Source: Ulota crispa | Lineage: Eukaryota > Streptophyta > Bryopsida > Orthotrichales > Orthotrichaceae | NCBI GenBank assembly: GCA_963920765.1 | Contig: OY987243.1 | Coordinates: 25,291,419 to 25,355,418, forward strand | Length of the DNA stretch: 64,000 nt | Reading direction: 5' to 3' | In this document: piece by piece, positions 11,250 to 21,700 of the stretch | Layout of the letters: each line of letters opens with the position of its first letter | Position numbering within the stretch: the first letter of the stretch is position 1 | Notes under the pieces: generated by a model | Told to the model about the DNA's origin: nothing | Seen by the model: only the letters and a program-made list of their open reading frames with translations | Database searches by the model: none | Translations under genes and position numbers: made by a program

Positions 11250-14200
11250 CTACGAGGGTGTCGCCAGAACAACCCACTTCCCACGGACGTCAAATTTGGA
11301 GGAGGCATTCAACTGCGCAAGCAAACCACCATGCACTTTTAGATTCTGGAGTGAAAATCGAGGAAGAGCTATCATCTAGCTGAAAAATAATGCAAGCTTA
11401 AGGAGTGCGCCATGCACTAGAGCACAAAATAATGTGGCAAATGATGAAATATTCGGCGTATACCAATTCTACTAGACCTGAGACGAGAAGGGGCAAGGGA
11501 ATAGGAAAGTCCATACTAGCGAGCCATACCCTCTCAACCAGCTGCTTCTCCAATGTCTTCTTGTCCAAGTTATCTTCTCCCAATGTAGCTACTGGAAGGA
11601 GCTCTTTAAACAACTCTTTTATTTTTATACTTTTCTCAGGAGCCTGCACGACCAACGAAGAGAAGAGTTCCTCACACAACGGCAACATACATACCGGCAA
11701 ACAACAACAACCCTAGTTGGCACGTGACATTTCCAATTAGTGGGACACAAAAAGATGAGAGTTCCAGTTTTCTTCTAAAGTTATCAAAGCAACAAAATGA
11801 ATAGTGTGAGTAAAAGTCACTCTTCTAAAACTGAATCGAAGATCTGACCTCTAGCTTTAATTATATTAGTTCCCAACAACATCAGAGTCATCTCGTGCCA
11901 CGTACTCCGGATATTTCCAGATTCTACAAGCAAAAACAAAGTAAATGAATCAAGGAAGGAAATTTTTCATGCTCAATCTAACCTTCAAAAGAAACTTGGT
12001 AGTGAGCTTCTTCCATTTGACAGCCTTGCCGAAATGAGGTAAACTGGTAGCAGACTTGGCAACTTCTAATTTCTCTCCACCTTCGTTCTCGGGAATTACA
12101 ACACCTTCGTCGTCGGCAGCTGCACCCAGAAGCTCCTGCCCTTTGATAAATTTCTTTCGTTTTTCACCTAGTATATCCTCTCCCTCACCACCTGCGTGAT
12201 GTACGATTACCAAGCAAAAACACCATTAAAAACACCATTAAGGTAGGAACACCCATAAGCGTCAGTGTCCCCATAACCGTCACCTCTGAAATCTTGGGAA
12301 ATCTGTGGAAATGAAGAGATGTAATGACAAGGATATACAACATGTGAACATGACATCTTAAAAGTGGTTATGGGTGCAATGGCAGTTTGCTCTTTAAAAA
12401 TTCACAACACAACTTATTCTCACAGTATCCAAATAATACATTCAAAAGTGCAAACTCATTTTTTTTCTGTTCCTAATAGGATCCTATGATTTTCTATTTG
12501 TTTATTAATAGTCATCATGTTCAAAACCCTTAGTTTGACGTTTATGGGTGCTCCTACCTTACTACCAGAAAAAAAAAACCTGATCGTGGTTCTCAAGAAC
12601 ATATCTATCTACTAGACATATCAGGTGGACTTTCACCTGCGACTCTCAATTATGACAAGAGCTCCTTTTATGTAGTATATGCCTTACTACCGGCATTAGA
12701 AAATCTGCACTCTTAACTTATTGCTCTCAGCTCCAGTTGGGATCCAAATCGGAAACTTGCTCCGATCTCATTCTAGTTCACAACAAAAGTACCTGCTTTT
12801 CTTTTCTTCAAACCCTCGTCATCTCCTTTAATAGATGGAAACGGTTTTCCATCCTCAACCGGTTTCGAACCATCTGCCTCAGCTGATGATTTGGCATCGG
12901 AGTCATTTCTACGCAAATTTGATTCCTTGCTACCTCCCTCTAATAATAGAGTCAGAGCATTGACCCTCGCCTGAACAGCCTTTGCTTTGGCGCGGTGTTT
13001 TTTCCCTTGAGAGTGGCCCTCTAAAGTCTCGTAGCTTGTGGCATTGACTTTGCATAAACTATATTCAGAAGAAGTCCAACAAGGATCAAATGTTTAGAGA
13101 ATCTCGTGTCAGGCAACATTAAACACAATTTTAGAAAAAGAATTGCGAGCTTGTGCGGGGTCCTTCACGAGGACACCATGAATCAAGTGAATCTGAGTTT
13201 CCAAGAGAGTTTTCTGAAAGCCCTCCCTCGATTCCATTGATCAACATCAGATTTTGAGTGAGTAATACAGAAAGCAAGCACCAGAAGGACAAAAGAGGGC
13301 CTTGATACATACCTGCAGCTCCAAGGAGCACGGGTGGATAACCCCACGCTAAGGTCTAGGTTGCCAGAGCATTGGGGTTTTAGAGCGGAGCCGTTATTCC
13401 CATTTTTCGGTCCATACTTCTCCTGCATCCATCCAGTTCAAAGAAAGTTGGTGTCAATACCTTCTTGAGTAAGGTATGTACACCCATAAGCACCACTGTC
13501 CCCATAACCGTCACCTCTGAAATCTTGGAAAATAGGTGAAAATAAATAGATGTAATGACTAGGATGTACAACATGTGAACATGAAATCATAGTAGTGGTT
13601 ATGGGTGCAATGCCAGTTTGCTCTTTAAAAATTCACAACTTATTCTCACAGTATCCGAATAATACATTTGAAAATGCAAACTCATTATTGTTCTGTTCCT
13701 AATAGGATCCTATAATTTGCTAACTGTTTATTGATACTCATCATGTTCAAAACCTTTAGTTTGACGCTTATGGGTGTACATACCTTACTTGACATGTGTC
13801 TATGAGTCCACGTCTCAACTAGCAAATCTTTCCGCAATTAACCCCTGAGCGCCCAGGAGACATTATAATGTCTTTCCAAAAGCTGGGTCAACACAAGCTT
13901 GACTAGGGTAATCTCATTGCTCCTTAGATGAAATCAACTCCAATCAAGCCCATCACGATGGATATGATTCCTACTAACAATTTGTATGGTTTCAATCTTG
14001 TAGATTGTATTTTTCAGTTTGTAGGGGCACTTTGACTGCAAGCCGGATTTTGAGCTGGGCGCTCAGGGGTTAAGACATTCGACACAGAAGAAGTAAGAAT
14101 AGAATATAGGCGCCAATCAATCAAGAAGAGCAGCACAGACATCGGGTGACAAGAAGGAACCTACAGTTTCGGAAACGCAGGAGGTGTGTAGCTGGACGGA

Positions 14201-14429
14201 TTGCTGATCAAAAACGACGCCACAATCGATGCAGGAAAGCTACAAACAATCAGCCACCAGTCAGAATGGAAGAGAACAAAGGAGCAGCAAAAGCAAAAGC
14301 AAGCAAGCAGGGCAGACACAACAAAGGGTAGAGAGAAGAAACCTTGCGAGCCGCGCAGCCACGAAAGTGGGTCTGCAGTTTGGGCTTCTTCAAGTTCTCG
14401 CCGCAACTCTCGCACTGAAACCAAACCAT
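11250..14429 (-). CDS. LYAR-like nucleolar zinc-finger protein
   Basis: Homologue of the cell growth-regulating nucleolar protein family (LYAR), whose members are nucleolar and linked to ribosome production. Exons on the minus strand: 14429-14343, 14239-14165, 13422-13313, 13058-12793, 12191-11983, 11643-11530 and 11312-11250. All junctions are GT..AG and in phase, giving 307 aa. The N-terminal C2HC fingers are C6-C9-H21-C25 ([17 protein letters not shown]) and C32-C35-H47-C50. Then come the EKYGPK block, the plant-type VGLSTRAPW stretch, and a U1-like C2H2 finger, C90-C93-H106-H112 ([14 protein letters not shown]). A lysine-rich middle and a C-terminal helical/winged segment end in [12 protein letters not shown]. 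The extra finger and overall length match plant rather than animal members. It converges on the PIP5K gene. Introns 2 and 4 carry inserted elements. Confidence 0.93.
12239..12561 (+). mobile_element. Miniature element family A, copy 1 (LYAR intron 4)
   Basis: The ends are TAAGGTAGGAACACCCATAA and, in reverse complement on the right, TAAGGTAGGAGCACCCATAA. The body is about 323 bp, non-coding, and nearly the same as copy 2 at 13470-13787. It sits inside the 600-bp intron 12192-12792. Confidence 0.85.
13470..13787 (+). mobile_element. Miniature element family A, copy 2 (LYAR intron 2)
   Basis: The ends TAAGGTATGTACACCCATAA and their right-hand mirror bound a 318-bp body aligned with copies 1 and 3 over its length. 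It sits in intron 2 (13423-14164) and stops only about 46 bp from the exon-3 acceptor, so it lies next to or within the branch-point region. Confidence 0.85.
13838..14073. mobile_element. TTAA-ended miniature element (LYAR intron 2)
   Basis: Perfect 18-bp inverted ends TTAACCCCTGAGCGCCCA at 13838-13855 and 14056-14073 bound a 236-bp non-coding body. TTAA at both extremes would fit a TTAA target duplication (as in piggyBac-type elements), but TTAA is palindromic and may simply be the element end. It is the second insertion in this intron. Confidence 0.75.
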
Positions 14430-14499
14430 GATCGGATCCGACAGGAAGGAGGCAATGCGAGGGTGGCGTAGGCAGCATCGGAACAAGGACGAGACAGCC

Positions 14500-14531
14500 A
14501 CAGAGAGAGAGAGAGGGGGGGAGGGAGGGGG
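14500..14531 (-). promoter_or_regulatory. CT-rich tract in the LYAR 5' leader
   Basis: On the minus strand this is a run of CCCTCC and CTCTCT repeats 70-100 bp upstream of the LYAR-like start codon. It resembles the pyrimidine tract ahead of the PIP5K gene and probably lies in the leader or core promoter. Confidence 0.4.
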
Positions 14532-14701
14532 CCCGAAGAAACAAGGCGAAGCAGGTCTGAGGGAGCCCAAGAGCTTACCCACACAGCAAGGGTGATTGCC
14601 CGGGCTTGCGCTTGCTGAGGGACACCCTCTGGATTAGGGTTTTAACTCCGTCAGAACGGAGCCCAGGGCCCCAGTTGACCTTCCGGACCCTAAGTTAGAC
14701 C

Positions 14702-15354
14702 TAAGGTAGGAGAGCACCCATCCTAGCTAGGGTCTCCATAAGCGTGCCCTCTGAAATCTTGGAAAATTTGTGGAAGTATACAGATGTAATGACAAGAATG
14801 TATAATATGTGAACATGAAATCTTAGGGGTGGTTCACACTACGTTCCACGTCTCATATGACGAAGTTTTACAGGAGTGCAAAATCCCATCTTTCTGGGCT
14901 AGAAAAGATGGGACTTGGGCTAAAAGATGGGTTGCCAAAATGCTAAACTCAATCTTGGAGTGAAATCCCACTTTTTTTGGCACCAAAATTTGGAAAAGTA
15001 CTGCCATATAGGCTCTATGTAAGCAAGTGGGATGTGAGACTTGGAACATAGTCTGAAACGCAAAGTCCCATCTTTTGCCTCTTCGCCAATGAGATTCTCA
15101 AATTTCATCAAATTTCAATGAGACTTGGGACATGGGACGTAGTTTGAACCGCCCCTTTAGTAGTGGTTATGGGTATAATGGCAGTTTGCTCTTTAAAAAT
15201 TCACAACTTATTCTCACAGTATCCAAATAATAAATTTGAAAGTACAAGCTCATTATTTTTTATTCCTAATAGGATCCTATAATTTGCTAGATGTTTACTA
15301 ATAGTCATCATGTTGAAAACCCTTAAACTCACGCTTATGGATGCTCCTACCTTA
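14702..15354 (+). mobile_element. Miniature element family A, copy 3, interrupted (LYAR promoter)
   Basis: The ends are TAAGGTAGGAGAGCACCCAT on the left and ..GATGCTCCTACCTTA on the right. The body aligns with copies 1 and 2 but is split at 14825/15156 by another element. Without the insert it is about 323 bp. It lies about 270 bp upstream of the LYAR-like start codon. Confidence 0.85.
14826..15155. mobile_element. Harbinger-like miniature element nested in family A copy 3
   Basis: The ends GGGGTGGTTCACACTACGTT and, in reverse complement, GGGGCGGTTCAAACTACGTC form inverted repeats. The element is flanked by TTA on the left and TTTA on the right. Comparison with uninterrupted copies 1 and 2 defines the junctions. 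A GGGG start with TTA duplication suggests a PIF/Harbinger (Tourist) type; that is inference, as no transposase is present. Confidence 0.8.
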
Positions 15355-16014
15355 AGTTTGCTTTAAACTCCAAAATGACCCTGAGGACAAAATGTATCCT
15401 CAACCAATTTCTGAAGTTGAATAAAATCTTACAAAATTATTGTTTTTAGTATTTTATATTTTTGAATACTTCTTTTTGAAGTTTAGTTTTAGCTTCAACA
15501 ATCTGATTTTGCAAATGATTGATTATGATTCAAGATTCAAGATTTTGTGCATGGGTGTCCATTGCAATCTTAACTTTATGTAGTGTTGAGGGTTCTTGTG
15601 AATGAGCTTCAACTACACTAGATCTTTGAGAAAAAATCACATTAGAAATTCATTTAAAAAAATTGTAGAGTAGATTTTGAAAAGTCATAAATTGATTGGG
15701 GGTATGAACGTTAGGATCTTTAACCTCATATTTTTTTGATGACCAACTTTTTAGATCTAACATGTAAAAAAGAGGATTGAAAGATTTCAAATCACTTTCA
15801 CAATTTTAACACCCTCATGATAAAACATTATATTCTTTCAATCTGTAAGAGATAATGTTGTGTATTATTTTCTAATGTGATATCTAACATGTCTAGTTTG
15901 ATTTTATATGGTTACAATTCAAAAAGAATTGATACAACTTATCAAAATGTTGGCTTTTTGTTCAAATTAGAGAAAATTCCTAGAAGTTCAAGAATTTCCA
16001 AGGTCGTTCTGGGT
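15355..16014. other. AT-rich spacer, no gene seen
   Basis: Nothing recognisable. Plus-strand frames here are short and of random composition. Confidence 0.5.
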
Positions 16015-16228
16015 TTAACCCTTAAAAGGCTGGTCATTGTGATTAGCCCGGCTACAGTTCTCTGTACTCTAAAAGCAATCGTCCATCCTATTAGATTGTT
16101 CCTTGAAGTTGCAAAAGTGAATAGTGCATGGTGCCCTCATAAAAATTGCAATAAGGGCAGCTTGGAACTTAACACCATGTCTCTGAATATTCTCACAATT
16201 TGGGTTATCTAAAAATATGACTGCATAT

Positions 16229-16474
16229 TGTCACAGATATAGAAATATGAAGATAATTGATAAGAATTAAGAATGAACTTGGATTCAAAGATGAGGAAAC
16301 AAATATCAAAAGAGGTGAGCGACGGCTCCAAGAGATGTGTTGTCAAGTCTAAATAACACTTTAATTTTGACCTCTATATATACTTTGATCTAAAGTGAAA
16401 GAAATCTAAAGTAAAAGATATTTTTAACTCGAAAGTAAAAGAAAACGGAACATTCCAAAGTAACATCTTTAATA
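16229..16474 (-). repeat. 3' LTR of the Ty3 element
   Basis: It begins TGTCACAGATATAGAAATAT on the plus strand and aligns with 21256-21484 and with the solo LTR at 51791-52023. Next to it (16478-16490), the minus strand reads GAGAAAGGGA, a polypurine tract overlapping the end of pol. Confidence 0.88.
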
Positions 16475-19400
16475 TTATCCCTTTCTCAAGCGACGAGTCC
16501 CAAGAGGAGCCATAGGCTTATCCCGATAAGGTTGATGAAATTCTTGTACCATTTCCGGTGCATTTACAAGATTCTCTGCTGATTTCTACGTTCACTCGTT
16601 GATATCATAACCGCTTCAGTGTACAAAATACTCTATTTTGCCCACCTTCGTTACGAGTCTAATACTTGTTCCACCTCATATTCATCATGGTTCTCAATTT
16701 TAACATTCGACGGTAGCGATTGTATTCTTCTTGGAAAATGTGTCTTCTAATAAGGTTCTAAAAGTGATACATAAAAAATTGGATGTATTTTTATAGAAGC
16801 TGGTAACTCCAAATGATATGCCACTAGGTTGATTTGCTTTAAAATAATAAATAGTCATAATCTCTAGTAGTCTAACTTGTCACATGACCGCTTGGTTTTA
16901 ATATTCCGTCAAATAAGCCATACTTTATTTCCAATTTGAAAATTAGGTGCTTGATTGCGATATTTGTCTGCAGTTGTTTTATAAGATTCTTGGACATATT
17001 ATAGTTAAAACTTCAAAATTTCTTGACTTATGATAATTGTCTTGCAAAATCGTCAACTGTTGGGTTATTATTTACTAGAGAACTTAACAAATCAAACTTT
17101 GAATGATAGTCATAATTAGAATAAAATGGTGTTTGTTGAGTTAAAGCATAAAGAATATTATTTTATGCAAACTCTGCTAACAGCAAATATATTGTCCAGT
17201 TATTTTGCTGATAATTGATACTACATTGTAAAAATTGCTTAAGAACTTGATTAACCTGTTCTGTTTGATCGTCAGTTTGAAAATATAAAGTCAAAAAAAG
17301 ATTGATTCTCATCTTCAATATCTTGAAAAAATGTCTCCAAAATTTCAATACAAATTGGGGTCCTCGATCTAATACAATATTGTTTGGTAAACCGTGATAT
17401 TGATACACATTATTAAAAAATAATCTTGCCACATCTTCACTTAATGAAATCTTCTTTCAAAGGATAAAGTTTGTCATTTTTGTAAACCAATCTATTACAA
17501 CAAAGATGCTGTCAAATGAATCTGATGGCGATAAATCCTTCATAAAATCCATAGAAACTGAAGACTACAGCCGTCGTGGAATAGATAATGGTTGCAAAAG
17601 TTTATAAAAGCAATGCTAAGGATTTGTGGATCTTAAACAAATGTTACAAGAGGTAATAAAATCCTTCACATCCTTCTACGTTTGGGGCCACAAAAAATTT
17701 TTAGAAACGAGTTCCAAAGTCTTGTTGTATCCAAAAAGATCTGCGGCTGAGAAGTCATGACGGAATTAAAAAACGCAAAGTTGTGTTGGACTTTTTGAGA
17801 TGAACAAATTGTTTTTCAAAATATAACAAATTTCCATCTACTTTAAAATTGTTTTTTTCATTAAGACGACGTTTGATGTCAAAAGATACACAACTCTCAA
17901 TTATTGCAACGTGCACGTGGTTGAGGAAGTTTCCATTTATATGTGATAGTATGACCGTAGCGCAAAGCCAAAATAATTCTGTCTTTAACAAAATTCTACG
18001 CTATTGATCAAATAATTTTTTTCTAGCCTAAGGCTCAAGATATGAATTTATTGATAAAACATCAAATAGTATTTTTTGCTTCTCCGGTCGATATGTGATT
18101 ATAAAGTCAAACCAAGATAGAAACATATTTTATTGAACTTGACATTGATTTAAAATACAAGATGATATGAAGTACTCTAAATTCTTTTGGTTTGTATAAA
18201 CAGTCACCGGATGCATAGCTCCTTCAAGGAAATTGCTTTATTCTTGAAAGAAATCTACAATAACAAAAAGTTACTTATTGTGAATTTTATAATTGATCTC
18301 GGCAGCAGAAATTTTTTGAAAGTAGAAGGCAATGGGATGAAGCTTTTTGTCTTCTCTCAGTTGTGAAAATACAGTTCCTAAAGCAAAATCTGAAACATTA
18401 GTTTACAAATAAAATGCATTTAAAAATTTTGGGTGTACTAAAATTGGAGCTGTAGTGAATACGGTCTTTAGATCCTAAAACAATTTCTCTACTAATAGTT
18501 CCTATTCGAGTTTATCCTTGCTTGTCAACCAAGTGAGCGGAGCAGCAACTTGAGAATAGCCTTTGATGAAAATCTGATAAAAGTTAGCAAAACTAAAAAA
18601 CATTGTATGTCTCTAATAGTCTTTGGAACGTTATAAGACAAGATAGTTTCCACTTTCATGAAGTTCATCTTTAGGCACTCTGTAATTGCAATGAATCTCA
18701 AAAATTCCATCTCCGTTTGGTGAAATAAACACTTCTCTAGTTTGTCGTAGAGTTATCGTTCACGTAATTTTTCAAAGACCAAACGAACGTGTTTTGCATG
18801 ATCTTCTTCATTTTTGGAAAATACCAAAATGTCATCTAAATTGATAACAACAAAGTTCTCAAGATGCTTTCGAAAGATGTTATTCATCATGTGTTGAAAG
18901 ACTGCTGGTGTATTTGTAAGACCAATAAACATAACATTATACTCAAAATGACTATATCTTGTACGAAAGGCCATATTTTATTTGTTTTTTTTTTTTATTT
19001 GTACGAGATTGTAAGCTTCACTTAGGTCGATTTCGGTAAAGATCTTTAAACTTACAAATTGATCTAAAAATCTAGAGATCGAAAGTAATAGATAGCGATT
19101 TTTTTTTGCCACTAATTGAAACTTTGATAATCCACGCACATTTGTAAAGAGCCATCATTCTTTTTCATAAATAGAATATGCGCTCTAACAGACAATTTGG
19201 GATGACAAATAAAATTTTTGACCAAATTTTTGTCAATGTAATTTTGTAATTTCGCCAACTCCGTTTGTGAGAGATTATAAATCGAGCTAAAAAGAGGTTG
19301 TGCTCCTTTTATCAAGTCTATAATACAATCATATAGTCGGTGCTTTGGTAGTATGTCGACATTCTTCTTCAAAAAGACATCTTCAAAATCTTTATACTGC

Positions 19401-20222
19401 TCCGGGATATTATCTATTGTGATATTTTCTTTATTAATTGGAGCCGCATAGGTAACAAATGATGTATCTTGTTTGACTATTTTCATAAACACCTTTGCGC
19501 CAATAAACATAGATTTTTTTACTTGCAGTTTGTTAGTTTGTTTGCTAACATGTTTCTCAACAGATTTTTTGATAGATTATGTAACAAGTTTATTGACTAG
19601 ATGACTTTTGAGAAAAGTCATCTTTTGTAATTTCCAGTTTATTGATGGATTGTATTTTTCTAATCTTGAAAGACTAAGAATAACAAGGTTTGACGGGATT
19701 TTAATGACATTGAAGATAATTTGACTATTATGGTCTTCAAACTTTATCTCTAAAGGCATTTTTTTGTGTGTGACACTATTAGACGACAAAGGTCGTCTAT
19801 TTATGACTTCTACATTGATAGGCTAAGATTTCTAAACTAAAAGGAATTTCTGACTTTTAACAAATTCTTCATCTAAAAAATAAGCAAATGCTTCTGAACT
19901 TAATAGAGCAGTGGTTTCAAATTTCTGAGGACCAATGGATAAATGAATGATAAAATAAGAGGCAGGTTAAGCAAAAAAAAAGAACCTATATGTTGTTGTG
20001 AAATTGCATTATCTAGCTGTACAGTTTTTATTGTGGCTGGGTATCTTTGTTTTCATAGACGATGGCAGCTCTGGTCTTAACAATACGTTGACTTGGTTTT
20101 TTTGGAAAGTTGAGAATTCTATAGTCTCCCTCGTCACAATACAAGTATAGTCCCTCTTCTTCCATGCAACGTTTCTTTTCTTCCGAAGTGAGATACTTGA
20201 CACGTAGTGCGTTGACATACAT
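16475..20222 (-). pseudogene. Degenerate pol (zinc knuckle, protease, RT, RNase H, integrase, chromodomain)
   Basis: Remnants in order: a zinc-knuckle region near 20150 with lost ligands; a protease/linker segment ending in NPSINWK near 19640; RT N-terminus 19112-19510 with LPKHRLYDCIIDL; RT core 18753-18974, where the YLDD catalytic box reads NLDD (VINLDDILVFS); RNase H about 18000-18400 (KLHPIAFYFQKIS, HPVTVYTNQKNLEYF); integrase about 17100-17700 with MDFMKDL, DRGPQF and QTEQVNQVLKQ, so the DDE residues are still visible; and a chromodomain tail 16475-16640 ending APLGTRRLRKG then stop. Several stops fall where relatives have tryptophan. Reading frames are broken and no product is expected. 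Confidence 0.9.
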
Positions 20223-20726
20223 ATTTGTAGTCTTCGAATGCGAAATTGAATTATTTGTTGATACAGATGAGATTAGACAAGTCGTTTGTTACTTCAATGG
20301 AATCTGGTCTTGACGGCGTTGGAAAAGTCGATTGTCGCATTTAATCGCTTGACTAATTGCTTCATTCAACGTTTGTGTATCAGGAAGTGATAAAAATAAA
20401 TATTTCACATAATCTTTCAATTTTCAATAAAATTGGCTCATAAAAGCTACTTCATCACAATTGATGTTGCACGCAAATTGTCAAAAATCTGAGGCGTAAG
20501 TTAATGCAGAACGTGTCTATTGTTGTAAGGACCAAATTTTTGTAGTTGCTCAACGAACCTTATTATATTCACCAAATACTTCCGCAAAGGCTTCAAGAAA
20601 AATGTCAAAGTTGCTCAATATAGGTAAGCCTTTCTTGAACAAAAGAGCAAACTATGATAAAGCTTGTTCTATAAGTAAAGTTCCAACAAATCCAACTCGT
20701 GATTTTTGTATTAGATAGCGTCCTAA

Positions 20727-21038
20727 TTATAAGGCAATTATCAATCGAATCTGATTGACAAACTTTTGGAACTTGGAATGCGTGCTATTGAATTTCTTAA
20801 GAAAATTAATACAAGGTTCTTTTTGTTGTAGTGGCACTAGTAGATTTTGTCGAACCACAAGTGGAGTTCTTCTTTCCAAATTGACGGAAGATTGGATTTG
20901 TTGAAGACCACCAATAATTCCTTCAATTGTTATGGTCCAATTTGACAACGTGGTGATAGCATTAAAGATGGCTTCTAATTTAAACTCAACACCTTCAGAC
21001 TTGACATAATCCTGAGATTCAGCCATACTAAAAGACAA
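20727..21038 (-). pseudogene. Gag remnant of the Ty3 element
   Basis: A 103-codon frame beginning MSFSMAESQDY follows the primer-binding-site region in the order expected for gag. Its composition is gag-like (Q, N and K rich), but I see no diagnostic motif. The region downstream to about 20230 is frameshifted. Confidence 0.55.
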
Positions 21039-21218
21039 AAAATAACGGGATATATAAAGTAAAATAAAATATTGGTTTAGAATGGGTAAACCGCAACCTT
21101 TAAACCTTTAAACCTTCAAAGAAAGAAGATGTCCGCAACTCTCACAAGAAGAACAAAATACAAACATTGCAAAGAATGAAATATCAGATTAGAGGGGTTA
21201 AGTTGCAACCTCTAACAA

Positions 21219-21234
21219 GGGCCCTGATACTAAA
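21219..21234 (-). other. Putative primer-binding site (initiator tRNA-Met type)
   Basis: The minus strand reads TTTAGTATCAGGGCCC, close to the common plant site TGGTATCAGAGCC. It lies about 21 bp inside the 5' LTR boundary, further than usual, so either the LTR edge has eroded or the site has drifted. Confidence 0.5.
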
Positions 21235-21255
21235 GTGAAGTTAGACTTGACAAAC

Positions 21256-21484
21256 TGTCATGGATATAGAAATATGAAGATAATTGATAAAAACTAGAAA
21301 TGAACTTGGATTCAAAAATGAGGAAACATACATCAAAGGAGGTGAGCGATGGTTCCAAGAGATGTGTTGTTGAGTTTGAATAACACTTTAGCCTCGACCT
21401 CTATACATACTCTGATCTAAAGTGAAAAAAATTTAAAATCGAAAATAAAAGAAAACGGAACGTTCCGAAGTAACGTCCCTAATA
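21256..21484 (-). repeat. 5' LTR of the Ty3 element
   Basis: It begins TGTCATGGATATAGAAATAT on the plus strand and ends CTAATA. It is the direct repeat of 16229-16474. The TG..CA ends are best judged from the solo copy at 51791-52023. Confidence 0.88.
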
Positions 21485-21669
21485 CTTATAATGAGATAAT
21501 TTTTTGCATTCCATGATGAATCATTTGTTTACCAAATCACTTCTGATAAAAAAAACACATGAAAAACAACTTTTTTTAGCTGTGCAGGCTCAAGTGCAGG
21601 TTTTTTTTTTGGAGCTAGGGGACAAAAAACGTCCTCCTTGGCATCTAAAGGTTAATCCTGGAAGGCCCA

Positions 21670-21671
<2 letters not shown>

Positions 21672-21700
<29 letters not shown>
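21672..21700 (+). repeat. Poly(T) run of 29
   Basis: Uninterrupted T run just outside the right end of the TTAA element. It could be a reverse-oriented poly(A) tail of a lost insertion or a simple slippage tract. Confidence 0.7.

Larger units (their letters stand above)
16229..21484 (-). mobile_element. Decayed Ty3/gypsy chromovirus LTR retrotransposon
   Basis: Two direct LTRs flank a 4.8-kb interior in which gag, protease, RT, RNase H, integrase and chromodomain remnants follow one another from right to left on the minus strand. Flanks are CATAT (16224-16228) and CTTAT (21485-21489), a 5-bp target duplication with one mismatch. The order with integrase last and a C-terminal chromodomain is diagnostic of chromoviruses. 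Many in-frame stops and frameshifts make it non-autonomous. The LTRs differ at many positions, so the insertion is old. Confidence 0.92.
16015..21655. mobile_element. TTAA-ended miniature element split by a Ty3 retrotransposon
   Basis: The outer parts, 16015-16228 and 21490-21655 (380 bp together), align along their length with the uninterrupted element at 25337-25715 (379 bp). Both start with TTAACC.TTAAA and end in a TTAA box preceded by ACGTCCT. The break falls exactly where the retrotransposon begins and ends. Confidence 0.8.

Noticed and set aside
16229-21484. An integrated virus
   Set aside because: No envelope or movement gene is present. LTRs, pol order and chromodomain identify a Ty3/gypsy retrotransposon.
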